Positions 1-9,315 are shown, numbered from the stretch's first letter. The stretch is DNA of 64,000 nucleotides from Bog-532 sp963732345 (GCA_963732345.1 CAVSZI010000019.1:337662-401661), one strand, 5' to 3'. Translations and numbers: made by a program. Notes: a model not told the origin generated them from the sequence alone.

Positions 1-1310
1 TGGACCGGCTGAACATCCCGGCCGACGTGCCCGTCGAGTCCAAGGTGGTCACGCGCGCCATCCGGTCGGCGCAGACACAGGTGGAGCAACAGAACTTCGA
101 GATCCGCAAGGACGTCCTGAAGTACGACGACGTCCTGAACCGGCAGCGCCACGTCGTCTACGACGAGCGGCGCCGGGTGCTGGAGGGGGCGGATCTGAAG
201 GAGCAGATCCTCGGGATGACCAATGAGGTCATCGAGTCCTACGTCGTGGGCGCGACCAGCGAGGGATTCCCCGAGGAGTGGGACCTAGACAAGCTGTGGA
301 AGGCATTCCGCCAGCTGTTCCCGATCACCCTGACCGTGGCCGACATGGAGGAAGAAGCCGACGGCAAGGCGAACCTGTCGTCGGACCTCATCACCGAGGT
401 CGTCACCGAGAACGCGCATGAGGCCTACGCGGGCCGCGAGGAAGAACTGACGCCCGACGTCATGCGGGTGCTGGAGCGCCAGGTCGTGCTGTCCGTCCTG
501 GACCGCAAGTGGCGCGAGCACCTGTACGAGATGGACTACCTGCGCGAGGGCATCGGCCTGCGCGCCATGGCGCAGCGCGACCCGCTGGTCGAATACCAGC
601 GCGAGGGTTTCGACATGTTCAACGCCATGATGGACGGCATCAAGGAAGAGTCGGCCGGGGCCCTGTTCAACCTTCAGGTGGAAGTCCAGCAGAACCCGAT
701 CACCGAAGAGGCCACCGACGCCGGTGCGGTGCCCGGGGCTCAGCCCGGCCTCGCCCCGGCGGGCCCGGGGACCCCGGCGGGCCCGGGGACCCCAGCGGGC
801 GCGGTCGGCCCCGCGGGCGCGGTGCCCCAGGCGGGTGCGGCCCCGGCAACCGGCGCCGCCACCCGGGCAGGCACGAGCGCGGGTGCCGCGACGGGCGCGG
901 GCGCCTCGCGCACGGGCAACCGCGGGCGCAACAAGGCCGCGACCGCCTCCGGTGGCGCTCCGGCCGGAGCCAGGGGCGCATCCGGGACCGCGAAAGCATC
1001 CGGGACCGCGGGTCGTACCGCGACCGGGTCCGGCAGGTCCGGTGGCCGGCACCGGGCCGGTCCGGCGCCGGAGGCCACCGACGGCAACGGCGCATCCCCC
1101 GTGCTTCCGCCGGGACTCGCCCCGCGCCGGACGGGTGCGCTCCAGTACACCGCGCCCTCCGTAGACGGCGGCACCCACGTGGAAAGCCACATCGAAGGCG
1201 CCCCCACCGGGGACTTCGCCCACGCCGGGCGGAATGACCCGTGCCCGTGCGGTTCTGGCCGCAAGTACAAGCGCTGCCACGGCGACCCCCGCAACCGCGC
1301 GACCAGCTGA
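1..1310 (+). CDS. secA: Preprotein translocase ATPase SecA, C-terminal part (5' end outside window)
   Basis: SecA drives Sec-dependent export at the membrane. Only the last ~435 codons are present; the frame is open from base 3, so the start lies upstream. The first part is the helical scaffold/wing region (QNFEIRKDVLKYDDV, then WREHLYEMDYLREGIGLRA). After about base 720 comes a long Ala/Gly/Pro/Thr linker with short PAGPGT-type repeats, and the protein ends in the SEC-C zinc motif (CPCGSGRKYKRCH, bases ~1242-1279) that binds ribosomes or SecB-like partners. The low-complexity linker is longer than in most SecA proteins. An Rv3235-family gene follows on the other strand, as in other actinobacteria. 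Confidence 0.97.
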   Translation, partial: DRLNIPADVPVESKVVTRAIRSAQTQVEQQNFEIRKDVLKYDDVLNRQRHVVYDERRRVLEGADLKEQILGMTNEVIESYVVGATSEGFPEEWDLDKLWKAFRQLFPITLTVADMEEEADGKANLSSDLITEVVTENAHEAYAGREEELTPDVMRVLERQVVLSVLDRKWREHLYEMDYLREGIGLRAMAQRDPLVEYQREGFDMFNAMMDGIKEESAGALFNLQVEVQQNPITEEATDAGAVPGAQPGLAPAGPGTPAGPGTPAGAVGPAGAVPQAGAAPATGAATRAGTSAGAATGAGASRTGNRGRNKAATASGGAPAGARGASGTAKASGTAGRTATGSGRSGGRHRAGPAPEATDGNGASPVLPPGLAPRRTGALQYTAPSVDGGTHVESHIEGAPTGDFAHAGRNDPCPCGSGRKYKRCHGDPRNRATS

Positions 1311-1320
1311 CTCCACGACC

Positions 1321-1450
1321 GCCGGGCTGACCTCGGCATGGGTGCTGGCCGCGCCGGGCTGACCTCGGCATGGGTGCTGGCCGCGCCGGGCTGACCTCGG
1401 CAATGGTGCTGGCCGCGCCGGGCTGACCCTGGCGCGGCCCTGCCGGGCTG
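1321..1450. repeat. 32-bp tandem repeat downstream of secA
   Basis: Three complete 32-bp units (1321-1352, 1353-1384, 1385-1416) begin GCCGGGCTGACCTCGGCA and are followed by degenerate partial copies. They start about ten bases after the secA stop and contain the secA-tail-like word GCTGACC. There are no spacers, so this is not CRISPR. Confidence 0.85.
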
Positions 1451-1521
1451 ACCCTGCCGGGCGCACGGGCTGACCCGCAACCGGGTGGCCAGCCCGGCCG
1501 GGACCGGCTGGCGCGGGCGTG

Positions 1522-2256
1522 TCAGGCCGATTCGACCGCCGTGCAGAGCCAGCGTGCCTGGCGGGCAGGGCGGCCCAGCGTGGCCGCCTGCGGACCTGCC
1601 CGTTCCAGCCGGGCAGCCAGGGCGCGGGTCCGCGACCCGAACCCGACGATGACGGAGACTTCCACCACGTCCTTCACGGGGCGGGACGTCAGGACCCGTT
1701 GCACCCTTGGCCGCTGTTCGGCGGCCAGCAGGGGACCGAGGCGGCGAATGTGCGCCCGCGCGCGTTCGGTGGTCCAGGGCGTTATCTGGCTGGCGGGCCG
1801 GGAGCCCGCCAGCGTCTCGGCGAGAACCTGGGCGAACTGGCTCGGCCACCGGTCAGAGTCTGTATCCCCGCTCTCTCGTTCCCGGCGGCGTTCGTCCTCC
1901 CCGCTGGCTCTGGGCACCCCGGCTGCGCGCGTTCCCGCAGTTGCGTGCGTCCCTCCGGTCGCGTGCGCCGGCCCAGTTGCGTGCGCCGGCCCAGTTGCGT
2001 GCGCCGGCCCAGTTGCGTGCTGCGCCCCCGCTGTGTGCGCCTCCGCGTCCCGCGAGGTTGCCGCCTGAAAGGGAGCGCCCAGCCCTGCCGTCTGCCGGGC
2101 GAAGACCTCATCGTCGTAAGGTGGCCACGCATCGGGCACGTCGGCGAGATGAATCGCCATCAGATCGGGCAACGGCCGCCCCGTCTCCGGAGACTGGCAG
2201 GGGCCCAGTGGGACCTCCCCTGGCCGAAGGCCCCCGGCAGCAGGCGAGTCATCCAT
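1522..2256 (-). CDS. Rv3235-family (DUF6459-like) protein
   Basis: A small actinobacterial family of unknown function encoded next to secA. The conserved part is the C-terminal ~100 residues (QFAQVLAETLAGSRP, then a hydrophobic strand-rich block ending RWLCTAVESA). The N-terminal half is low complexity with HATGPA repeats. I chose ATG at 2256 because GGAGGA lies three bases upstream; an in-frame ATG at 2352 would add 32 unlikely residues. No signal peptide or membrane segment is visible. The family call rests on the C-terminal pattern and the secA context. Confidence 0.75.
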   Translation of the reverse strand: MDDSPAAGGLRPGEVPLGPCQSPETGRPLPDLMAIHLADVPDAWPPYDDEVFARQTAGLGAPFQAATSRDAEAHTAGAQHATGPAHATGPAHATGPAHATGGTHATAGTRAAGVPRASGEDERRRERESGDTDSDRWPSQFAQVLAETLAGSRPASQITPWTTERARAHIRRLGPLLAAEQRPRVQRVLTSRPVKDVVEVSVIVGFGSRTRALAARLERAGPQAATLGRPARQARWLCTAVESA

Positions 2257-2477
2257 GGTTCCTCCGCAAAGATCACAGCGCGCGCCGCGTGACAACAACG
2301 CCGTCAAGCACCGCGCCGCCACGCTTTTCTGCTCGCGCCGCTTTTGCGGCACGTCCCCGTTCTAGCAGCAGCCAGTGACGTTTCCGCCGCCGTACACCGC
2401 CCCTGCCGGTACCGGCCCGGTCTTTTCATGATCGTGGCGGGAAAACCGCACATAGCCAGACGACCACCGGGCACCTC

Positions 2478-3503
2478 TCAGCACATACACCGGCTGATCA
2501 CCGAAACCGTGCCACCGCCGAAGTTGGCCACGTAGGCGGCGTGGGTACCGGGGTCCACCGCCACCCCGACTGGGTATGAGCCCACGGGGAGGGTGGCCGT
2601 CACCGTGCTGGTGGCCCCGTCGATCACCGACACCGTGCCATCGCCCCAGTTGTTCACGTAGACGGTGCGGGCGGCGGGATCCACCGCCACCCCGAACGGG
2701 AATGAGCCCACCCGGATGGTGCGGATCACGGTGTCGGTGGCCTCGTCGATCACCGACACCGTGCCACCGTTCTCGTTGGAAACGTACGCTGTGCGGGCAG
2801 GGGGATCCACCGCCACCCCGTGCGGGTCGGCGCCCACGGGGATCGTGCCGGTCACGGTGCCGGTGGCCTCATCGATCACCGACACCGTGCCACCGAATTT
2901 GCCAGGGCTGGTGACGTAGACGGTGTGGGTGGTGGGATCCACCGCCACCGCCGACGAGTATGAGCCGACGAAGATGGTGCGGGTCACGGTGTCGGTGGCC
3001 TCGTCGATCACCGACACCGTGCCACCGTTGTTGACGTAGACGGTGTGGGTGGTCGGATCCACCGCCACCCCGTCCGGGCCGCCGCCCACGGGGATGGTGT
3101 GGGTCACGGTGCCGGTGGCCGCATCGATCACCGACACGGTGCCACCGCCGGCGTTGGCCACGTAGACGGTGCGGGCAGCGGGATCCACCGCCACCGCATC
3201 CGGGCCGGCGCCCACGGGGATGGTGTGGGTCACGGTGCCGGTGGCCGCATCGATCACCGACACCGTGCCACCGCCGGCGTTGGCCACGTAGACGGTGCGG
3301 GCAGCGGGATCCACCGCCACCCCGCCTGGCTCGGTGCCCACGGGGATGGTGCGGGTCACCCGGTAACAAACCGCCGCCGGAGCATGCGCCGCAATCACCA
3401 GCGGCATCCCCACCACCACCGGCACCATCGCAGCGCACCACCGACGCGCGGAAAACCACCCACCGGACCCAGCAGCACCGCGAACGCCCCCCCGTACACG
3501 CAT
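2478..3503 (-). CDS. Exported YVTN-family seven-bladed beta-propeller protein
   Basis: The protein is built from about seven near-identical ~42-residue units, each with GVAVDP...TVYV and GTVSVIDxATxTV, the YVTN/NHL-like propeller signature. The N-terminus has a basic stretch and a hydrophobic segment (MVPVVVGMPLVIAAHAPA), which fits a signal peptide, so it probably acts outside the membrane. ATG at 3503 is preceded by GGGGGAGAGG; the upstream in-frame start at 3569 lacks this. The units are highly alike at DNA level, so copy number may vary. Partner or ligand is unknown. No adjacent gene shares its strand. Confidence 0.85.
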   Translation of the reverse strand: MRVRGGVRGAAGSGGWFSARRWCAAMVPVVVGMPLVIAAHAPAAVCYRVTRTIPVGTEPGGVAVDPAARTVYVANAGGGTVSVIDAATGTVTHTIPVGAGPDAVAVDPAARTVYVANAGGGTVSVIDAATGTVTHTIPVGGGPDGVAVDPTTHTVYVNNGGTVSVIDEATDTVTRTIFVGSYSSAVAVDPTTHTVYVTSPGKFGGTVSVIDEATGTVTGTIPVGADPHGVAVDPPARTAYVSNENGGTVSVIDEATDTVIRTIRVGSFPFGVAVDPAARTVYVNNWGDGTVSVIDGATSTVTATLPVGSYPVGVAVDPGTHAAYVANFGGGTVSVISRCMC

Positions 3504-3724
3504 AACCTCTCCCCCTTGTTCCTTCGCCCTAGTCCCGGCGGAAACGGCCAGGCCCCGCCCGCACACCATTCCCGACTCAAAGTAACCAGATATTACTGCA
3601 TGTAATCAGAATGCGGGCCGTCTCCCGCCGGGACCGTCAAACTCACCGAGCGGGACTGGCCCAAATAGTAAAATTTCTTGCACAGTAATGGGTCCGCCGA
3701 GGGCCGAGAGAGGAGCCGTGCGCG

Positions 3725-4933
3725 TTGGCCGAGATGCTGATCGAGGCCGAACGCATCGTGCCGGGCGGCCTCACCACCATCGCCCCCGGCCACATCCTGG
3801 TTCGCGACGGCGTGATCGCGGCGGTCGGGGAGGGGCCGCCCCCGCGCCGGCCGGACGTGCGGCTGGACTTCGGGGTTCTCGTCCCGGGCTTCGTCGATCT
3901 TCAGGTGAACGGTTACTTCGGCGCTGAGCTCGAGGCGGTGCGGCCCGATGAGTGGCGGATGATCGCCGCCCGGCTCCCGGAGACCGGGACGACGGCGTTC
4001 ATGCCGACGTTCATCACCGCCCCCGTCGCGCAACTCGCCAGCACCCTCCGCCGGGGTGCCCCGCTGGTCCGCGAGCAGGCCCAGCGAGCCGGGCACGCCG
4101 AGTACGCCGGGCAGCCCGGGTACGCCGGGCGCGCCCCGGGAGCCCGGGTGCTGGGCGTGCACCTGGAGGGGCCGTTCATCTCACCGCTCCGGGCGGGGGC
4201 CCATAACAAGGACTGGATGACCGATCCGGCGCCCGGCGCCATCAGCGAGCTGCTCGACGCCGGCCAGGGAGTGCTGAAGATCGTCACCCTGGCCCCGGAA
4301 TTGCCCGGCGCCCTGGAGGCCGTCACCCGCCTGGCCGAGGCGGGCGTCCTGGTCAGCGTCGGCCACACGGACGCGCTCGCCAGCCAGGTGGCGGCGGCCG
4401 CCGCCGCGGGGGCGCGGATGGTGACGCACCTGTTCAATGCCCAGCGCCCGCTGCACCATCGGGAGCCGGGGGTCCCGGGCCAAGCCCTGTCGGATCCCCG
4501 GCTGACCAGCGGGCTGATCGCCGACTTCCATCACGTCGCGCCGGAGGTCTGCGCGCTCGCCTTCGCGGCCGCGCCGGGGCGGATCCACCTGATCACGGAC
4601 GCGGCGGCGTGCGCTGGGATGCCGCCGGGGACGTACCGGCTGGGCGGTGAGCCGATCGAGTTGCCCGCCGGGGACGGGATGCCGCCGATCCGGGCCAGCG
4701 GAACACTGGCGGGCTCGGCGCTGCGGATGGACGTGGCCGTGGCGAACATGGTCCGCGCGGGCGCCGGGCTGCCTGCCACCGTCGCGGCCGCGACCCGGAT
4801 ACCCGCGGACCTCATCGGCCGGCCCGAGCTCGGCCGGATCGCCCCGGGCGCGCTGGCCGATCTGGCCTGGCTGGGCGAGGATTTGCGAGCCCGGGCCACC
4901 TGGGTGGCCGGCGACCTGGTCTACAGGCAGTGA
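3725..4933 (+). CDS. nagA: N-acetylglucosamine-6-phosphate deacetylase
   Basis: NagA removes acetate from GlcNAc-6-phosphate, giving glucosamine-6-phosphate in amino-sugar and cell-wall recycling. The 402-residue protein has the amidohydrolase pattern: GVLVPGFVDLQVNGYFG at the N-terminus, the HLEGPF metal motif, SVGHTDA, VTHLFNAQRPLHHREPG, ADFHHVAP and ITDA with the catalytic Asp. The start is TTG at 3725 with AGGAG nine bases upstream; ATG at 3734 is too far from it. It is monocistronic here. The upstream AT-rich stretch (~3640-3690) is the likely promoter. I saw no clear DasR palindrome there. Confidence 0.93.
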   Translation: MAEMLIEAERIVPGGLTTIAPGHILVRDGVIAAVGEGPPPRRPDVRLDFGVLVPGFVDLQVNGYFGAELEAVRPDEWRMIAARLPETGTTAFMPTFITAPVAQLASTLRRGAPLVREQAQRAGHAEYAGQPGYAGRAPGARVLGVHLEGPFISPLRAGAHNKDWMTDPAPGAISELLDAGQGVLKIVTLAPELPGALEAVTRLAEAGVLVSVGHTDALASQVAAAAAAGARMVTHLFNAQRPLHHREPGVPGQALSDPRLTSGLIADFHHVAPEVCALAFAAAPGRIHLITDAAACAGMPPGTYRLGGEPIELPAGDGMPPIRASGTLAGSALRMDVAVANMVRAGAGLPATVAAATRIPADLIGRPELGRIAPGALADLAWLGEDLRARATWVAGDLVYRQ

Positions 4934-4944
4934 CCGGTGTGCAG

Positions 4945-5090
4945 CCAATGACCAAATCCTTCCAGGGCGCTAGCTCCGTCCTTTAGGGCGGGGTTGGCCC
5001 GGCGTGGCGCCGCACGCTTGAAACAGCACCATGGCTGAAGTTCAGCATGAGCATTCGGGTGGTGAAGCGGGCGTACACGTTGAGCATCAG
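4945..5090 (+). mobile_element. IS200/IS605-type left-end relic with first codons of tnpB
   Basis: Contains the stem CCGTCC-TTTA-GGGCGG (about 4977-4992), typical of the hairpin ends of IS200/IS605 elements, followed by a leader and ATG at 5047 opening a frame MSIRVVKRAY that matches the usual TnpB N-terminus (VVKRAY...). Homology stops after about 12 codons, where sequence from a sulfonate operon on the opposite strand takes over. It is therefore a deletion remnant, not an active element. Confidence 0.55.
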
Positions 5091-5176
5091 GCTCGGCTCG
5101 GCACGCTGTGCCCGCGCCCGACGATCGAGCGGCCGTCACCCGAGGTGGGCAGGAACCAGTGGAAGGTCAGGGTCAC
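5087..5176 (-). pseudogene. N-terminal fragment of an SsuD-like flavin monooxygenase
   Basis: Starting at GTG 5176 (GGAGG seven bases upstream) the reading TLTFHWFLPTSGDGRSIVG matches the N-terminus of LLM-class, alkanesulfonate-monooxygenase-like proteins. The frame loses homology after about 20 codons, at the junction with the IS605 relic. Its start overlaps the stop of the ssuC remnant (GTGA), so the two were one operon. Confidence 0.6.
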
Positions 5177-5619
5177 GACGATCCTCCGGACACCCTCGAG
5201 CTCGTCGGCCGGGAGCTCGCCGACCGGCTCTTCATCGTCGGGCTCAGGATCACGGCGAAGCCGCCGCCGATCGCGAAGCCGATGGCCACCCGCTCGAGCG
5301 AGATGGCCATGGCGCCCTGCAGCGTCCCGTAGGTCGGTGAGGTCGTCGTGATCAGGCGGACCGCGGTGCTCCACAGCGTGGTCAGCGACGGAAGCTTCTG
5401 CTGCGACACGATGCCGGTCACGGAGATGACCTGCCACAGCGCGAGAATCACGATCGGGCTGATGAGGCGCAGCCAGCCCTTGTGCCGCCAGCTTCGGCCC
5501 CGGCCGGGGCGCTCCTGCGGGGCGGCCGTGACACCCGCGATGGGCAGGCTTCCCGCGCCCGCTGCTGGTTCGGCCGGGCTGCCCTGCCTGCTCGCACTGG
5601 TCCTGGTGGATACGGGCAC
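5173..5619 (-). pseudogene. Truncated SsuC/TauC-type ABC transporter permease
   Basis: The translated remnant (about 148 residues against a usual 250-290) carries the N-terminal half of an aliphatic-sulfonate/nitrate-type permease: LRLISPIVILALWQV, LPSLTTLWSTAVRLI, then MAISLERVAIGFAIGGGFAV. After that the BPD-transport core and its EAA loop are missing and the tail is unrelated. GTG at 5619 has an AGAGG site; ATG at 5661 is a longer alternative. With the adjacent SsuD fragment it marks a sulfonate-uptake operon lost by internal deletion around an IS605 element. The upstream 5640-5735 stretch is AT-rich, a likely relic promoter. Confidence 0.75.
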
Positions 5620-5738
5620 GGTGGAACCTCTTCCGTGGTGAATCAGAGCGGCGTAACCCATAGTGGCCAGTTTTCCCTATTAAATCAACTGGATATATAG
5701 GGAATTAGTTAGGCTAACCGGGGCTTACGATCTCAAAT

Positions 5739-6398
5739 ATGTCTCCACTCCTGCGCGGTGTCATCATCGACTGGGCCGGCGTGCTGACCAATCCGCTGCG
5801 CGGAACGGTGCGGGCCTGGGTCGAGGCGGAGGGTATCGACTGGGACAGCTACGCGGCCTGCATGCACTCGTGGCTGGACGACGCTTATCTCCCGGATGCC
5901 GTCGGCAACCCGGTGCACGCGCTGGAGCGCGGCGAATGCAGTGTCGCGGATTTCGAGCAGACCCTCGCCTCGCGGCTGCTGCGGCTCGACGGCGGGACGG
6001 TCCTGGCCGAGGGCCTGCTGGAGCGGATGTTCGCGGCCAGCCTGACGGTCCCGGTCATGTACGACATGCTGCGCAAGATCCGTGCGGCCGGCATCCGCAC
6101 CTGCCTGCTGTCGAATTCCTGGGGCCCCGGCCGGTATCCGCGCGAGGACTTCCCGGGACTGTTCAACGCCGTCGTCATCTCGCACGAGGTCGGCATGCGC
6201 AAGCCCGAGCTGCGGATCTTCCGGCACTCGGCCGAGCTGATCGGCCTGCCGCCGCGCGAGTGCGTGTTCATCGACGACATCGAGGCCAACGTGACCGCGG
6301 CGCGCGAGTGCGGCATGACCGGCATCTGGCACGACAATCCCCAGAGCACCGCGGAGCGCCTGTCCGGCCTGCTCGGCATTTCCCTGGCCGCCCATTAG
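5739..6398 (+). CDS. HAD-superfamily (class IA) hydrolase
   Basis: A 219-residue HAD phosphatase of the soluble-epoxide-hydrolase-N/YihX type. Motif I is IIDWAGVLTN (Asp11 nucleophile; the +2 acid is replaced by Ala, as is common in this branch), motif II LLSNSW, motif III Lys in MRKPELRIF, motif IV VFIDDIEAN. The cap sits between motifs I and II. Substrate is unknown. It is followed 38 bases later by vsr and may share its transcript. Confidence 0.88.
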   Translation: MSPLLRGVIIDWAGVLTNPLRGTVRAWVEAEGIDWDSYAACMHSWLDDAYLPDAVGNPVHALERGECSVADFEQTLASRLLRLDGGTVLAEGLLERMFAASLTVPVMYDMLRKIRAAGIRTCLLSNSWGPGRYPREDFPGLFNAVVISHEVGMRKPELRIFRHSAELIGLPPRECVFIDDIEANVTAARECGMTGIWHDNPQSTAERLSGLLGISLAAH

Positions 6399-6436
6399 CC
6401 CGGTCGAACGGTCCGGTCACGCTAGCCTTAGGCGCC

Positions 6437-6991
6437 ATGGCGGACCAGCCCGAGGCCCTCCACCGGCCGGAGGCCCTCCAGCGGCCAGAGGCCCCCCGCT
6501 GCCCGAAGGCCTCCAGCGAGGGCCGTTCGGCTAACATGCGCGCCATCCGGCGGACCGACACCAAACCCGAGCTGGCGCTGCGCCGGGCCCTGCACCGGAT
6601 GGGGTACCGCTTCCGCAAGGACTACCGCCTCGACCTCGACACCGGCCAGCGGGTGCGGCCCGACGTCGCGTTCACCGCGCGCAAGGTCGCGGTCTTCGTG
6701 GACGGCTGCTTCTGGCACGCCTGCCCGGATCACGGTTCCAGGCCCTCGGTCAACCAGGGATACTGGGCGCCGAAGCTGCTGCGCAACGTGGAACGGGACC
6801 GCGCCGCCGATTTGGCGCTGGAGCTGGCGGGCTGGCGGGTGGTCCGGTTGTGGGAGCACGTGCCGCTGGATGCCGCCGTCGCCGCCGTGGTCACCGCGCT
6901 GGGCACCCCCAGCGCACAAAAGCCCCAGGCGCCGCAGATGACCCGCGAGCCGGGCCAGCAACGAGCCGGGCCAGCAAAAGGCCATCCATGA
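6437..6991 (+). CDS. vsr: Very-short-patch repair endonuclease Vsr
   Basis: Vsr nicks 5' of the T in T:G mismatches that arise by deamination of 5-methylcytosine. Recognisable blocks are SANMRAIRRTDTKPELALRR, the metal-binding Asp in RVRPDVAF, the His-containing VFVDGCFWHACPDHG, and NVERDRAADLALELAGWRVVRLWE. The N-terminus (~30 residues) and the C-terminal tail are extra and low complexity. ATG at 6437 is the first start after the HAD stop. No cytosine methyltransferase lies in the window, so it is an orphan here. Confidence 0.9.
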   Translation: MADQPEALHRPEALQRPEAPRCPKASSEGRSANMRAIRRTDTKPELALRRALHRMGYRFRKDYRLDLDTGQRVRPDVAFTARKVAVFVDGCFWHACPDHGSRPSVNQGYWAPKLLRNVERDRAADLALELAGWRVVRLWEHVPLDAAVAAVVTALGTPSAQKPQAPQMTREPGQQRAGPAKGHP

Positions 6992-7082
6992 TGCCGGGCC
7001 ACCGCCTGACCTGTCACACTCTTGATCGACTCGCCTTCGGGCTTGTTTCACTCGTGACCAATCGAAGCCGCGCGAGGAACCC

Positions 7083-7568
7083 ATGCGTGTATACCTTCCG
7101 TCGACGCTCCCGGCGCTCACCGCCGCGCTCAAGGCCGGGGAGATCGGGCCGGCCCCGATAGCGGGGTTCGCCGTAACGCCCGCGCTGCGCGAGGGGTACG
7201 CCAGCGGTGACCTGGAAGAGCTCGAGTACGTGGCGCTGATGGAGGCGGCCCGGGCCGCACTGCGGCTGCTGGCCGGGGATCCGGAGGCGCCCGCGCGCCG
7301 CGTCGTCCTGGTCGCCGAGGTCTCCGGCGACGACGTCGGCCGCTCCGGCGACCACCAGGCCGCCGTGCAGATCCTGAGCGCCATCCCGTTCACCGACGTG
7401 GCGGCGGGTCACCTCGACGGCCTGGACGCGATCGATGACGTGCGGGCCGCGGTGGCCGCGCTCGACGCCGCGGACGACGGCGACGACGACGCCCGGTTCA
7501 CGGTGGACGGCGCCGAAGGCCACGAGCTCCTCTGGTACGCCACCCAGGAACTCGGGTTCTTCGCCTGA
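7083..7568 (+). CDS. DUF6912-like conserved actinobacterial protein
   Basis: 161 residues, starting MRVYLPSTLPAL and ending HELLWYATQELGFFA. The start, the LEELEYVALMEAARAALRLLA block and the acidic DAADDGDDDARF near the C-terminus fit a conserved actinobacterial family of unknown function (DUF6912 in my recollection). It is soluble, with no catalytic motif that I recognise. The start is ATG at 7083. It precedes the P5C dehydrogenase gene by 55 bases and probably shares a promoter with it. Confidence 0.7.
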   Translation: MRVYLPSTLPALTAALKAGEIGPAPIAGFAVTPALREGYASGDLEELEYVALMEAARAALRLLAGDPEAPARRVVLVAEVSGDDVGRSGDHQAAVQILSAIPFTDVAAGHLDGLDAIDDVRAAVAALDAADDGDDDARFTVDGAEGHELLWYATQELGFFA

Positions 7569-7623
7569 CCCGCGAAGGCGGGTAGCCTCCCAGCATCCGA
7601 ACAGCAGCAGGGAGGGCGCCGTC

Positions 7624-9252
7624 ATGGACGCCGTCAGTAACGTGCCGGTCCCGGCGAACGAGCCGGTCCGGCAGTACCAGCCGGGGAGCCACGAGCGAAC
7701 CGCGCTGGAGAAGAAGATCAAGCAGCTCGCCGCCGAGCGTGCCGAACTTTCCATGACCATCGGCGGCCGGCTCCGGATGGGCGGCGGCGACGCGATCGAC
7801 GTGGTGCAGCCGCACAACCACCGGCACGTCCTCGGCCGCCTGGGCAACGCCACCGACGAGGACGTGGCCGCCGCGATCGGGGCCGCCCGCGCCGCTGCCC
7901 CGGGCTGGCGCGCGCTTTCCTTCGACGACCGCGCCGCGGTGTTCCTGCGCGCCGCCGACCTGCTCGCCGGGCCGTGGCGCGCCACGCTCAACGCGGCCAC
8001 CGTTCTCGGCCAGTCCAAGTCGCCCTATCAGGCCGAGATCGACGCCGCGTGCGAGCTCATCGACTTCTTCCGCTTCAACGTCCGCTACGCGCGGCAGATC
8101 CTGGCCGAACAGCCGCAATCGGTGCCGGGCGCGTGGAACCGCATGGAATACCGGCCGCTCGAGGGGTTCGTCGTCGCGATCACCCCGTTCAACTTCACCT
8201 CGATCGCGGGCAACCTGCCGGCCGCCCCGGCGCTGATGGGCAACGTGGTCGTCTGGAAGCCGTCACCCACCCAGCAGCTGGCCGCGCACTACACGATGCG
8301 CCTGCTGGAGGCGGCCGGGCTGCCGCCGGGAGTGATCAACATGGTGACCGGCGATGGGCAGGCGATGTCCCGCGTCGCGATCCCGCACCCCGACCTGGCG
8401 GGCATCCACTTCACCGGCTCGACCTCGACGTTCCAGCACCTGTGGCGCACGGTCGGCGAGAACATCACCGGTTACCGCGGCTACCCACGGCTCGTCGGCG
8501 AGACCGGCGGCAAGGACTTCGTGATCGCGCATGCATCAGCCAGCGAGGAGGCACTGGCCACCACGCTGATCCGCGGCTCGTACGAATACCAGGGCCAGAA
8601 GTGCTCGGCCTCGTCCCGCGCCTACGTGCCCCGGTCGGTCTGGGAGCGGCACCGCGACGACTTCATCGACCAGGTCGAGTCCCTGACCATGGGTGACGTG
8701 TCCTCCAACCTGTCCCTGTTCATGGGAGCGGTGATCGACGATCGGGCCCTCGCCCGGCACGCGGCCGCCTTCGAGCGCGCCCGCCACCGCCCGGCCGTCC
8801 GGGTGCTGACCGGGGGCCGCACCGACGACCGCGAGGGCTACTTCGTCGCGCCCACCGTGCTGGAGTGCACCGACCCGGCGGACGAGGTGTTCACCACGGA
8901 GTATTTCGGGCCGATCCTGGCCGTCCATCCCTACCCGGACGACGCCTACGCGGACCTGCTGGCGCAGGCGGCGGACGTCGCCCCGTACGCGCTGACGGGC
9001 GCGATCCTGGCCCAGGACCGGGCCGCGATCGCCGAGGCGGCCGAGAAGCTCAGGTTCTCCGCCGGGAACTTCTACATCAACGACAAGCCCACCGGCGCGG
9101 TGGTCGGCCAGCAGCCGTTCGGCGGCGCGCGGGCCAGCGGCACCAACGACAAGGCCGGGTCGGTGTTCAACCTGATCCGCTGGGTGAGCCCGCGGGCCAT
9201 CAAGGAACTGTTCGTGCCGCCGACCGACTACCGTTATCCCCATATGGGCTGA
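7624..9252 (+). CDS. pruA: 1-pyrroline-5-carboxylate (glutamate-semialdehyde) dehydrogenase
   Basis: Oxidises glutamate-gamma-semialdehyde/P5C to glutamate with NAD+, the second step of proline catabolism. The 542-residue length matches the long P5CDH type. The catalytic Cys is C327 in YQGQKCSASSR, the general base E293 in GETGGKDF, and PFNFTSIAGNL and FTGSTSTF belong to the cofactor site. ATG at 7624 has GGGAGGG eight bases upstream. No proline dehydrogenase gene is adjacent. The product feeds the glutamate dehydrogenase encoded at 13.8 kb, a plausible functional link but an inference. Confidence 0.95.
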   Translation: MDAVSNVPVPANEPVRQYQPGSHERTALEKKIKQLAAERAELSMTIGGRLRMGGGDAIDVVQPHNHRHVLGRLGNATDEDVAAAIGAARAAAPGWRALSFDDRAAVFLRAADLLAGPWRATLNAATVLGQSKSPYQAEIDAACELIDFFRFNVRYARQILAEQPQSVPGAWNRMEYRPLEGFVVAITPFNFTSIAGNLPAAPALMGNVVVWKPSPTQQLAAHYTMRLLEAAGLPPGVINMVTGDGQAMSRVAIPHPDLAGIHFTGSTSTFQHLWRTVGENITGYRGYPRLVGETGGKDFVIAHASASEEALATTLIRGSYEYQGQKCSASSRAYVPRSVWERHRDDFIDQVESLTMGDVSSNLSLFMGAVIDDRALARHAAAFERARHRPAVRVLTGGRTDDREGYFVAPTVLECTDPADEVFTTEYFGPILAVHPYPDDAYADLLAQAADVAPYALTGAILAQDRAAIAEAAEKLRFSAGNFYINDKPTGAVVGQQPFGGARASGTNDKAGSVFNLIRWVSPRAIKELFVPPTDYRYPHMG

Positions 9253-9315
9253 CGGAACGCCGCCCAGTCGCCGTGGTCTTCATCCGGATCAGTCCGAGCG
9301 GGAGCGGAGGTATCC

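Noticed and set aside
2478..3400. ~126-bp repeats that could be an array or long-repeat element
   Set aside because: They encode the blades of a YVTN beta-propeller on the minus strand.
3640..3690. DasR operator upstream of nagA
   Set aside because: ACTGGCCCAAATAGT only weakly resembles the dre consensus and lacks its palindrome.
5640..5735. AT-rich leader upstream of the ssuC remnant as a riboswitch
   Set aside because: I could not find a conserved riboswitch core; a plain promoter explains the composition.
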